Assembly (NCBI GenBank): GCA_003427395.1
Contig: BFEA01000175.1
Coordinates: 468,709-489,090 of the forward strand
Source: Chara braunii
Lineage: Eukaryota > Streptophyta > Charophyceae > Charales > Characeae
Direction: 5' to 3'
DNA: 20,382 nucleotides
The notes below the pieces were generated by a model, which was not told the DNA's origin, did no database searches, and saw only the letters and a list, made by a program, of their open reading frames with translations. This document shows, one piece after another, positions 7,742-15,812 of the stretch (position 1 is the stretch's first letter; every line of letters starts with the position of its first letter). The translations under genes and the position numbers were made by a program.

Positions 7742-8326
7742 CCCCCTTGCCCTTTTGGACTCTTTTGGACTTTGGGAAAAGGAAGAATTGTGTGTGCAGT
7801 GCTTCACAACCCTGTTGCTGGGTGGCGAGGGTCTATGATGGGAAAAGCTAGGCTACCAGCCGAGCCGTTCGGGTCACCTTGTTTGCCCGCGTGGCCCGGC
7901 CGTGCAAAGACCGAAGAAGATCCCAGAAAAAAAAATAAAAATCCAAAAAACTTCGAAAAGCAATTATTGTATGCAGAAAAATAAACTGAACTTTTGCCCC
8001 ACGCTCACAACAGAGGGGGGGGAGAGAGAGAGAGAGAGAGAGGCGAGTTTTTGGTTGGTTTAGTGATTGGGGGCTTAGGTTTTTTTTTTTTTCAGTGCCG
8101 CGTTTTTAGTCTGTTTTAGTGTTATTGGTTTTGTTTTTGTTGGCTGATCTCTGCCTTGGCTTTCCTACCAGTAGGTCGTTCGCTACATTCGGTTCCCTTG
8201 GTCAGGAACTATGCTTTTTATGTGAGGGACGCTGGACCCGTTTTTCGGCCTATATAGTGAAAAGGCAACCGCGGCATGAACCAGGCTGGAGTGCTTGGAT
8301 CATACTGGAATGAAAATAAAGTTAGT
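7742..8326. other. Spacer with simple repeats, no gene recognised
   Basis: It begins with a C-rich stretch and a short repeat of ttttggact, then GC-richer DNA and an A-rich patch at 7926-7980, a G run leading into (GA)n at 8021-8042, and a T run at about 8081-8092. Short open frames on the plus strand have no protein-family features. Confidence 0.5.
8021..8042. repeat. (GA)n microsatellite
   Basis: About eleven GA dinucleotides preceded by a run of eight G, in the spacer downstream of the PLE. Confidence 0.95.
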
Positions 8327-8425
8327 CGGTGAAACTATGACGAAACAGTTTATCACAGGCCGTCGTTTGTTGTCCTTTTTCCCCTCTCTGCCTTTGGTTT
8401 ACCGGGCAACTCTGTTTGATGATAT
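8327..8425. repeat. Inverted repeat, left arm
   Basis: This ~100-bp block is the reverse complement, with perhaps 85% identity by eye, of 10048-10147 (core caaacagarctgcycggtaa and gaggacaacaaacgaggg). Two more right-side copies are at 9976-10043 and 10160-10244. Together the arms bracket the chlI-derived block. Confidence 0.75.
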
Positions 8426-8432
8426 GTATTCC

Positions 8433-9159
8433 AAGATCTAGTTTTGGTAAAAATCCAATTTAATTTCGAGAAGTAGATTATCAGTTAAGCCCAAAGACTC
8501 CAACTAATTAAGTGTACATTATTCCGCGAGTGATGAGTTAACCCGACCGGCGGACCCATATGTTGGAAAAATGTGTGTGACTGTCTGACGTTTAAAAAAT
8601 ATATCTATATATATCTCAGATATGTGTCGAACTTATTATAGATGGATTAAGAGGTGACATTGTTACTATTCGTGCTACTAAAGCATCAACAGCATTCAAA
8701 GATCTAATTTTGATAAAGATCCAATTTGATTTAGAGAAATGGACTACCAGTTAAGAATCAAAATCTCTCCGATATGTGTGGAGCTTAATACAGATGAATT
8801 AAGAGGTCACATTGTTACTAATCGTGCTGCTAAAGCATTAACATCATTCAAAGATGTAATTTTGATAATGATCCAATTCGATTTAGAGAAATAAACTATC
8901 GGTTAAGAATCAGAATCTCTCAGATATGTGTCGAGCTTAATATAGATGGATTAAGAGGTGACATTGTTACTAATCGTGCTGCTAAAGCATTAACATCATT
9001 CAAAAATAGTCGACAAGTAGCTCCTAAAAAAAAATTCACAATAATTCCTTTGTGCTTAAGACGTCTTTCGAACTTCGAAAAGATCCTTTGGAATCAATTG
9101 ATTCTGGACTATTAGTTCAGGAAAAAAATAGTGAACTGTTTGGGTATAGCTCTCAGTAA
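8433..9159 (+). pseudogene. chlI: Plastid-type magnesium chelatase subunit chlI, C-terminal fragment with tandem units
   Basis: ChlI is the AAA+ ATPase subunit of magnesium chelatase, which inserts magnesium into protoporphyrin IX in chlorophyll synthesis. The last unit reads LRIRISQICVELNIDGLRGD and IVTNRAAKALTSF, then IIPLCLR and, after a small frame-breaking insertion near 9065-9080, KDPLESIDSGLLVQE and ELFGYSSQ with a TAA at 9157-9159. These are conserved ChlI C-terminal motifs. Codon use is AT-rich and there is no intron, pointing to a plastid-encoded source (a nuclear plastid insertion). The segment around NRAAKA occurs three times at a 152-bp period (anchors at 8620, 8772, 8924), plus a partial unit at 8433-8490. 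Because 152 is not a multiple of three, every unit shifts the frame. The ATP-binding N-terminal half is absent. Confidence 0.8.
8620..9003. repeat. 152-bp tandem repeat in chlI remnant
   Basis: Units anchored on atatgtgt at 8620, 8772 and 8924 give an exact 152-bp period twice over, with several substitutions between units. The last unit is shorter because unique chlI 3' sequence takes over after about 9003. Confidence 0.85.
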
Positions 9160-9297
9160 GGGCAATATTTATTAATAGGATAATCAATGATAGAGAATAT
9201 AATTTATTTTTATTCAGTCATGTTAGAGTCACAATGGAGTAGGCATTAAGAAGACTAAGAAACTGAATGATTTCAATGTACCTTTTTTTTATGTTTA

Positions 9298-9535
9298 TCC
9301 TTTGATTCAGTGTATTTTTTTTGTAAAATACTGAAAGAAATAATAATATTATGAAACAAAGAATAAGAGGACACTGTTTTCTGTTATTCTGGTATGTTTG
9401 TCTCTTTCCGTGTCTGTCCTTTGATTCAGTGTATTTTTTTTGTAAAATACTGAAAGAAATAATAATATTATGAAACACAGAATAAGAGGACACTGTTTTC
9501 TGTTATTCTGGTATGTTTGTCTCTTTCCGTGTCTG
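9298..9535. repeat. 119-bp tandem repeat, 2 copies
   Basis: Copies at 9298-9416 and 9417-9535 differ at very few positions (for example aaacaaag versus aaacacag). A third, more diverged copy begins at about 9758 within the larger duplication. Near-identity of the first two suggests a recent event. Confidence 0.9.
9306..9335 (+). terminator. AT-rich hairpin downstream of chlI remnant
   Basis: ttcagt pairs with actgaa and the inner bases pair A-T around a T-rich loop, with a two-base bulge. Such hairpins commonly form the 3' ends of plastid mRNAs, and it lies about 150 bp after the chlI stop. It is repeated near 9425 and 9769. A former role as an mRNA 3' end is inference. Confidence 0.35.
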
Positions 9536-9953
9536 TCCTTTCATTTTTCTTTTCTTCGCTATTTGGGTATAGCTCTCAATAAGGGCAATATTTATTAATA
9601 GGATAATCAATGATAGAGAATATAATTTGTTTTTATTCAGTCACTTTTGAATTGCAACTTCATCAACATGGCGAGCCTTGTATGTTAGAGTCACAATGGA
9701 GCAGGCATTAAGAAGACTAAGAAACTGAATGATTTCAATGTACCTTTTTTTTTTATGTTTATCCTTTGATTCAGTGTATTTTTTTTGTAAAACACTGAAA
9801 GAAATAATAATAATATGAAACAAAGAATAAGAGGACACTATTTTCTGTCATTCTGGTATGTCTGTCTCTTTGCGTCTCTGTCCTTTCATTTTTCTTTTCT
9901 TCGTCATCTTATTTCTCCTTTTACTTCACGTGCTTACGCTCTTAGTCAATAGT

Positions 9954-9983
9954 TTTGTGACGATATATATATATCGTCACAAA
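9954..9983. repeat. Perfect 30-bp palindrome
   Basis: tttgtgacgatatat (9954-9968) is followed at once by its exact reverse complement (9969-9983), with no spacer. It lies at the boundary between the chlI-side duplications and the right-hand copies of the inverted repeat. A related half-site, tgacgatatat, occurs near 10328. Confidence 0.95.
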
Positions 9984-10244
9984 TAGAACTGCCCGGTAAA
10001 CCGTAGGCAGAGAGAGAGAAGAGGACAACAAACGAGGGGCTGTGTATATATATCATCAAACAGAACTGCTCGGTAAACCGTAGGCAGAGATTGAGAAGAG
10101 GACAACAAACGAGGGGATGTGACAAACTGTTTCGTCAGAGTTTCACCAATTCATCAGCAAAATTGCTCGGTATACTGTAGGCAGAGAGTGAAAAGAGGAC
10201 AACAAACGAGGGGATGTGACAAACTGTTTCATCAGAGTTTCACC
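9976..10244. repeat. Inverted repeat, right arm: three tandem copies
   Basis: Three direct copies of a ~70-100 bp unit start near 9976, 10048 and 10160. The shared core is cggtaaaccgtaggcagag, a purine-rich link, then gacaacaaacgagggg. The last two also share gtgacaaactgtttc and the following trtcagagtttcaccaattc. All are inverted relative to 8327-8425. A short piece in the left-arm orientation (accgggtagctttgtttga) recurs at about 10291. Confidence 0.8.
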
Positions 10245-10341
10245 AATTCATCAGCAGGTTGAACTCTATATAGTATATATATAATTTATTACCGGGTAGC
10301 TTTGTTTGAATATATATATATATATGTTTGACGATATATAT

Positions 10342-10671
10342 ATGCAAGCTTTGTTCGGGCAAGCTGTCCCAGTCCACTCTGGTAGCCTAGGGGAAAAGTC
10401 ATTACATGCAAATAAGAGGGTCAGTCAGATTCCCCAGACGAACAAGAGCCTTCCTCCGGATAAGATCCGCAAAGGTCTTTCTTCTTCGTTGAGAGAACGC
10501 AAACTCTCGGGCAGATATACGGATATGATAGGTCTTCTTGCAGATCCTAAATTCTTAATATATTGCTACGAGACTATCAAGAGTCAGCCTGGTAACATGA
10601 CTCCTAGAAAGGCGCGAAGCGCTCTTGATGGACTTACAAAAGAATGGTTTACTAATGGTTATGTATCATAG
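10342..10671 (+). pseudogene. Group II intron reverse transcriptase/maturase, N-terminal fragment
   Basis: A frame of about 110 residues from the ATG at 10342 (an earlier ATG at 10306 lies in AT-repeat sequence). The C-terminal half, reading DMIGLLADPKFLIYCYETIK, then SQPGNMTP, then LDGLTKEWF, matches the N-terminal region of organellar group II intron-encoded RTs, where a K(S/T)xPGNMTPG(x)D...LDG segment precedes the palm. The glycine-aspartate expected after NMTP is replaced by RKARSA, and the frame ends after 110 residues with no palm, maturase or endonuclease domain. In organelles such proteins help splice their host intron. Here it is a remnant, probably of mitochondrial origin given Chara-like and bryophyte mitochondrial introns; that origin is inference. 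Confidence 0.65.
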
Positions 10672-10683
10672 GGCATTGTTTAA

Positions 10684-10723
10684 ACTTTTTTTTTGTGTGT
10701 GTCTTTTTTTTTGTGTGTGTGTG
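10684..10723. repeat. T-run/GT microsatellite
   Basis: Two successive blocks each made of a run of about nine T followed by (GT)n. It lies between the group II RT remnant and the next recognisable ORF. Confidence 0.9.
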
Positions 10724-11001
10724 GTAACCAAGTCCTTATGGTCCTGGCTCCATATCCATTATGGGGAGCGTCAGTCCAGTTCCTATTCCCCCGGCAAGTC
10801 AGAATAACAGTATGACATCATTGCACACACACTTGCCCCCTTCCATCCGACCGAAGGGTCCGTGAGCAGCATTGATTACTCCCTTTTAATGGAGGTTTCC
10901 CTGTTACAGTATTCCCTCTCAGGTTCCTCTGCAAAGGCCTGCCAGCCAACCATTAATGCAAAAAACATAAAGATCAGCAAATGACGTAGCGCTGAATCGC
11001 C
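10724..11001. other. Spacer, no gene recognised
   Basis: No repeat or family-like protein is visible. On the minus strand the ORF at 11002-11425 would continue past its TAA into a hydrophobic stretch (LLIFMFFALMVGWQAF) at about 10930-10985. This could be a lost C-terminal membrane segment or chance. Confidence 0.35.
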
Positions 11002-11425
11002 TTATGTGGCACTGAAGTCTTGCTGCTCGGACCGGATATAGCTTCTTGACCCCTGGGGGGTGGCAGAGTTGTGCCAATCTTCCCATCTGATATGAAGTTC
11101 ATGAATATCAACCATCTTTCCTTGAAACAACCATACCCTCTTGAGCTGGGTTGTCAGCTCTTGCCGCTTCTCAGGATTCTGCTGAATTTGGAGCCTGACC
11201 TTCTTGCACTGACAAAGGATCTTCATTCCCACCAATACTCTCATCGTTGCCCATACTTGTTCGCTCGGATTGCGGGACTTACATTTTTTCGCTCGGATTG
11301 CGGGACTTACATTTTTGCCATGGCACCTCGGTGATTGGTTCCATTCCCTGTCCTAGCATGTTATTCCATCTACCTTTGATTACCGGTTCCGAGTCGTTGG
11401 CCTTTAGGAGCATCCTGTATCCCAT
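11002..11425 (-). pseudogene. Unrecognised ORF interrupted by a 28-bp duplication
   Basis: Minus-strand reading begins at an ATG (11423-11425) with MGYRMLLKANDSEPVIKGRW and continues to CKSRNPSE. A 28-bp tandem duplication then shifts the frame; the other side reads EQVWATMRVLVGMKILCQCK and on to a TAA at 11002-11004. Without one duplicated unit the two parts join in a single frame of about 130 residues. The second part is basic and helix-prone (KKVRLQIQQ, EKRQELTTQLKRVW) and ends with HIRWEDWHN. I do not recognise the family. The ATG lies only 11 bp from the poly(A) end of the minus-strand LINE, so the LINE may have landed in or just before this gene. Confidence 0.4.
11261..11316. repeat. 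28-bp tandem duplication
   Basis: tcgctcggattgcgggactt plus acattttt occurs twice with a 28-bp period and almost no differences. As 28 is not a multiple of three it breaks the minus-strand frame that runs through it. Confidence 0.9.
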
Positions 11426-11435
11426 TTTGACCGTG

Positions 11436-11458
11436 TTTTTTTTTTTTTTTTTTTTTTT
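11436..11458 (-). repeat. Poly(A) tail of LINE (T23 on plus strand)
   Basis: Twenty-three T on the plus strand, i.e. A23 on the LINE sense strand. It follows directly on a segment that also ends the internal 198-bp repeat units (ggcccttgtgcaagacct on the plus strand), as expected for an element 3' end. Confidence 0.7.
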
Positions 11459-12711
11459 GAAAGGCCCTTGTGCAAGACCTCTATCCTGGTGGTGGTAAGA
11501 GAACCACCGGGATTGAGGCTTTGCCTNGCGGGCCGCTCCATCTATTGGTGGGGAGCAACACCTGCTGGAAACCGNGTCCAGNGTCCCATGAATACATCTT
11601 TGCCACACAGTACATCAATGAGAGTGACGCCATAGTGATGGAAACCGGGTCCAGCGTCCCATATCCACTCTACTCTGCCATTCCTATCCTGCAACAGGGT
11701 CGGGTATTGGGGGGGGGGCCACCGGGGGGCACCAGTGGAGTCTCCCTCCATCCCCTAGCCTCTGCCATCCACCTATTATCCTAGCCTCTGGCATACTATT
11801 CCCATGGCGCCCATTATACTTTGCAGTAGCATGTGTTTTGAAAGGCTAAGGCAACAGAAAACAAGCTTGCAATGAAATCAGCTCAAATCAGCCGAAGTCT
11901 TTTTTGAGAGTTATAGAAGGATACTGAAGAATACTGAAGATTTCTGAGAGTTTTGTGGGGGTCCTCACCTGCTGAGAACCGGACCCAACGTCCCATGACT
12001 ATTCTGTGCAAAGCAGTAGCCCTCCCCTAGCTCCTGCGCTCCACCTGCTGTCCTCATGGCGTCCCGTGTCCCATATACCAAATTCAGAATTTATGAGTCT
12101 CTGAGCAAAAGGAGGGTTTGTGAAGGACCCTTGTGCAGGACCTCTATCCTGGTGGTGTGGCCACAAGAGGCAAGAACTGGGCCCAGCATCCCATGACTAT
12201 TCTGTGCAAAGCAGTACCCCTCCCCTAGCTCCTGCGCTCCACCTGCTGTCCTCATGGCGTCCCGTGTCCCATATACCAAATTCAAAATTTATGAGTCTCT
12301 GAACAAAAGGAGGGTTTTTGAAGGACCCTTGTGCAGGACCTCTATCCTGGTGGTGTGGCCGCAGGAGGCAAGGAGTCAAGAACCACAGTCTGACACCACG
12401 TTGAAAAACTGGCACCCAGATTGCCATGCCTTGTATTTGAGTGGTTTAGCAGACTCTAGGCCGCCAAGTATTCCTCCAGGGCCTATGGGTGAGGAGGAAA
12501 GGGATCACTGAACTCCTGCGCAGGTCTCAGCTGTTCTCCGGGGTCCACCCTTATCCAATCTTTGAAGAGAAGCTGGTAGTCTCTTTCCGGGTCTCCCTCC
12601 TGTCCTTCTCCGTGGTCCAACCTGTCTCCTGTCCAATTCACCCTTGCGACCCAACCCTCCCTCTCCCCCCCCAAGCCAGTCTTCACAGAACCGGGAGATT
12701 AGCTGTATCTG
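11459..12711 (-). repeat. LINE 3' untranslated region with 198-bp repeats
   Basis: No coding sense is visible on either strand. Two measured pairs, tcccatgact at 11991 and 12189 and gaaggaccc at 12122 and 12320, both give a 198-bp period, so about two units occupy 11970-12370. A more diverged partial relative lies at 11459-11810, with the cctctatcctggtggtgg segment and the accgggtccagcgtcccat motif repeated within it at about 70-bp spacing. Three ambiguous bases (11527, 11575, 11582) fall in this repeat-rich part. Plus-strand frames over the repeats are not genes. Confidence 0.7.
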
Positions 12712-13620
12712 TTATGTGACATCCCCCTCCTCTACCCTGGCCCCTTCTAGTTCCAGGATGCATCTTCGCCACCATATGGTCCAGAGGACTGTGCGTCGTC
12801 CCAGTGAGAACATATTCGCTAAAAAGGTGCTATCGCGAAGGTGAGGGCGGTGTCCCAACAGGATTGTCCACCAGTCCCAAGGCCATAATGAGCCCGGAAC
12901 GGTGTACCGCCAGATCCTATCCCACCATCGCCATAGCAGGACAACAGTCGGACATTGTAGGAAGATGTGCTCGATCGTCTCGGGGCGCTTTTTTCCGGGG
13001 AAGTTTTGATAGCATCCCCGGCACCAGGGAAGCGCTCTTCCTTGTTGTTCGAGTTGTGTATGATCAATCAGCCAGTTATTGGTCGGCAGGCAACAGTGAG
13101 TGATTTGCCATTGCAAAGCAGAATTTTTCGCCGGCCTTTTGCCATGCTCGCCGAACCAGTGTATGGATTTGAATGCGCTTCGGTCCACGTTCAGATGGCG
13201 CTGCCATCTGTCCGCCACCACGTCGCGTAGCCCGCGCTTGGGCCTGAGCATCTGGTAGACGGACTTCGTTTTTAGGGCGGCTAGTTGGATCGTTCTTCCT
13301 TCCCCCCCACCCCGCCCTCCCTTGCCTCCTTTACCCTTCCATGACCATCTCCATTCCTGTGGGTCAAAGGGGAGGCCCTTCCCTTCTTCAATCACCCTGA
13401 TCCGATAGACCTCTGATTTTCTTTTCCAGATGAAAGGTCGACTACTCCCTTGTAGTCGCCCTGATTCTGACATAGTATATCGTTCAATCAGGGTTTGTGC
13501 CTGATCTACAAAGTGCACGAGACCCACTTGTAACTCTTGGCCAGGTAGCCCCACCCAATCATCGACTTCCACTCTTGGGCCCTTTTTGAGTCTGGTGTAC
13601 CATTGGATAGCCCCACCCAA
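12712..13620 (-). pseudogene. LINE ORF2 C-terminal part with zf-RVT zinc finger
   Basis: A 302-residue open frame that is the end of LINE ORF2. Residues about 165-232 form the zinc-binding region found after the RT in plant LINEs (zf-RVT): LQWQITHCCLPTNNWL, then C200-x2-C203, then EHIFLQCP giving H218 and C223. A downstream W-rich segment ends in VLWTIWWRRC. Gly/Lys-rich low complexity occurs at 92-109. The frame is offset from the upstream ORF2 frame exactly as the 62-bp duplication at 13546-13669 predicts, so the apparent start at 13620 is artificial. No RNase H domain is seen. The natural stop is TGA-type at the 12712 end, followed by the non-coding 3' region. Confidence 0.75.
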
Positions 13621-13669
13621 TCATCGACTTCCACTGTTGGGCCCTTTTTGAGTCTGGTGTACCATTGGA
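13546..13669. repeat. 62-bp tandem duplication in LINE ORF2
   Basis: Units 13546-13607 and 13608-13669 are nearly identical (actcttggg versus actgttggg is one difference). The peptide WYTRLKKGP.VEVDDWVG is therefore encoded twice. The period leaves remainder 2 on division by three and accounts for the frame change between the neighbouring ORF2 segments. Confidence 0.95.
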
Positions 13670-14285
13670 TAGGGAAACTAAGTTCCTCCATTGTAGACTC
13701 CAGGGAGTGGCAGTAACGCAAACAGTTTTTCATGCTTGCTGCACTTTTCCATTCTCCGTTTTCCCCATCCCATAGGTCCCCCACCCTCAACACCCCGTGT
13801 TTCACCTAAATTTTCCAGGGGGAGTCCGAACTGTTCCTTACCTGTCCGAGGGAATCTGTGATTAATCTATTGCCAAACAGCGGTTGCCTAATTATCTCCT
13901 CGCATCTGTCCGGGGTTGGGCGGTCAGGGAGTGGGAGTCTCCTCCATGTGCGTAGAAGGCGTATCCAGTGTTCATCTACCGGGTCACCATTTGAGTATTT
14001 CCTAGGGAGTCTCCAGTATCTATCCTGAAGCCATATGAGGGGATCTATTTCCGGTGGGGCTTCCGGGGCCAAAGCCGCAATCTGTTTTAGTGTCAGGGGA
14101 ACCCAGGGGGAGGATGTCTCAAAAATAACATGTTGGATCCAGTGGACGCTCAAGGCCTGAAACTGTGTGGGGGGGTCCACTATCCCAAGCCCTCCCCCAA
14201 CCTTGGGCTGAATCACCGAGTCCCATGCCACCCGACTGATGACGTGGGGGTTACTACCGTCCCCTCTCCATAGGAAGGCTGCCCG
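13670..14285 (-). pseudogene. LINE ORF2, region between RT and zinc finger
   Basis: It continues in the same frame as the RT after a TAG at 14286-14288 and contains another TAG at 13806-13808. It reads RAAFLWRGDG, then a typical post-RT plant LINE segment, VAWDSVIQPKVGGGLGIVDP, in which the GGLG(I/V) turn recurs in such elements. It goes on through WRRLPLPDRPT and LFGNRLITDSLG to GDLWD and CHSLESTMEELSFP. It forms the connection between the RT thumb and the zinc-finger part. Only nonsense codons, and no indels, separate it from the RT frame. Confidence 0.65.
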
Positions 14286-15524
14286 CTATTGCTTGAGCGT
14301 CTTAAGCCCACCTTTGCTTATGGGCCAAAGAATAGCTCGATACCAGAGGGTGGCCAGCACGACATTATTTATCACCAGGGCCCGCCCAAAAATTGAAGTG
14401 TGTTTGTGGTTCCATTGCAGCAGCTTGGCCTGTGTCGATGTAATCAGCCATTCGTCATTTGTGGCGGGTTTCCCTTTGGTTGTGAGCGACGCACCTAAGA
14501 CTCTAAAGGGGTCGTCCGGGGGGAGACAGGTGATGCGCGGGTTTTCTGGCGGTCTGCCCCCCTGATGGTGCAGCCACCACCCCACCGTTTTTTGTCCCCA
14601 ATTGACCGTCATGTCTGACATTCGGCTTAAGCAGTTCATGAGAGCCTGAATCTCTTCCATGTTCTGTGCAGTCCCTTCAACCATAATAGTAAGATCGTCT
14701 GCAAACAGGGAACAAATGGGTACCGCTTCCTCCGGGATGTTGGGGATCCTAATTCGGGTTAGATCTCTATTTTTTCTTAGGTTAGTAGAGAGAGCTTCCA
14801 TGATGACTAGGAAGAGATAGGGGGCGATGGGGTCTCCTCGCCTGACGGTTCGCTGGAGCTCGAAGGGAGGTGTCACCGATCCGTTTACCTGTACACAGGT
14901 AGTAGCATTTTTGTGTAGGATGCGTATCCATCTTCTAAAGGTCGGCCCAAAATTCATTTTTTCCAAGCATTTGTCTAGAAAGATCCAGTCGACGTGATCA
15001 TATGCCTTTTCAAAATCGATGAAGACAATTGCCGCNTTTGCCCGATTCCGTCTCGCCAGACAAATAATTGCATTTATCAACAGGATGTTCTCTTGTATGT
15101 TCCGACGAGCCATGAATCTTGTCTGAGCTGGGTGGATCACATCGGTCAGGATCTCTGCCATACGGTTTGCCAANGCCTTAGATAGGATTTTATAGACAAC
15201 TATAAGGAGAGTAATGGGTCTGTAATTCCTAATGTTCATTTTATCCCCTCTCTTGTACAACAGAGTCAACACTCCTTTCCCCATTACTTCCCGAATTTCC
15301 CCATCCTCCCAGACTTGCTGGTAGAAAGTCCACAAGTCTGTGCCTAGTTCCGTCCACATTGTTTCCCAAAACTCCTTGGGGAACCCGTCTATGCTTGGTG
15401 TTTTTTCTTCCTTCATCTGAAGAAGTGCTGCCCATATCTCGTCCTTTGTTAGGGGGCGTTCCAGGTACTCTTGTTGCGCGAGGGAGAGACGTTTGTTCAT
15501 GGGCGCTAGGAATTCCTCCAGCTC
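14286..15524 (-). pseudogene. LINE reverse transcriptase domain
   Basis: About 413 residues open between two nonsense codons. Counting from the ATG at 15500: RNYRPITLL at 91-99 (fingers), QTRFMARRNIQENIL at 126-140, motif A IDFEKAYDH at 161-169, motif B RRGDPIAPYLF at 220-230, and motif C FADDL at 266-270, with the catalytic aspartates intact. It is typical of L1-type plant LINEs. It polymerises DNA from element RNA primed at the nicked target. Two ambiguous bases (15036, 15174) give X residues. The segment starts after a TGA (15525-15527) and ends at a TAG (14286-14288), both in the same frame as neighbouring ORF2 parts, so these are nonsense mutations in one former ORF. Confidence 0.85.
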
Positions 15525-15812
15525 TCATGTCCATGCCTCCCCTCGTGGGGCCGAGAGTTGGAATTTGTAGAGTTGTTTGAAGAAACTGCGTGTGATTAGG
15601 GTGCAGTGTGCAGTGCTTGTTGCTATGATTTTGTCCTCTCTTTCCGGGTCATACAACGCCTCGATTATTGTACGTCTCGCACGGGCCGTTGCCATGCTGA
15701 AAAAGAGGGTGTCCATTGTGGCTTCCTTAGTGAAGTTTGCCATTTTCCCTCTTATTCTAATGCCCTGCCATCTGTGCTGTGCGTATTGGAGTAGTTCGGT
15801 CTTCACTTCCTA
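15525..15812 (-). pseudogene. LINE ORF2 linker between endonuclease and RT
   Basis: About 95 codons in the ORF2 frame between a TAG (15810-15812) and a TGA (15525-15527). It reads EVKTELLQYAQHRWQGIRIR, then FTKEATMDTLFFSMATAR, then ITRSFFKQLYKFQLSAPR. Helical linkers with a basic stretch and a short F-x2-LY segment commonly precede the RT in plant LINEs. It has no enzyme motif of its own. Confidence 0.6.

Larger units (their letters stand above)
9140..9960. repeat. ~420-bp duplication downstream of chlI
   Basis: The sequence from the chlI stop region (tgggtatagctctca at 9141) recurs at 9564, an offset of 423 bp. The second copy has about 40 bp (near 9644-9682) that the first lacks. The first copy contains an extra internal duplication of 119 bp. 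The region is very AT-rich. Weak antisense frames of 60-90 residues across it consist of the repeated hairpin and low-complexity sequence and are not supported as genes. Confidence 0.8.

Noticed and set aside
9218-9838. Small antisense frames in the AT-rich repeats
   Set aside because: They consist of duplicated hairpin and low-complexity sequence and differ between copies by frame-changing events.
8433-9960. Regularly spaced repeats as a CRISPR array
   Set aside because: Units are 119-152 bp and contiguous, without short conserved repeats alternating with unique spacers, and the DNA is eukaryotic or organellar.
14239-14565. Plus-strand frame opposite the RT
   Set aside because: The minus strand carries the RT motifs here; the plus frame is a shadow.
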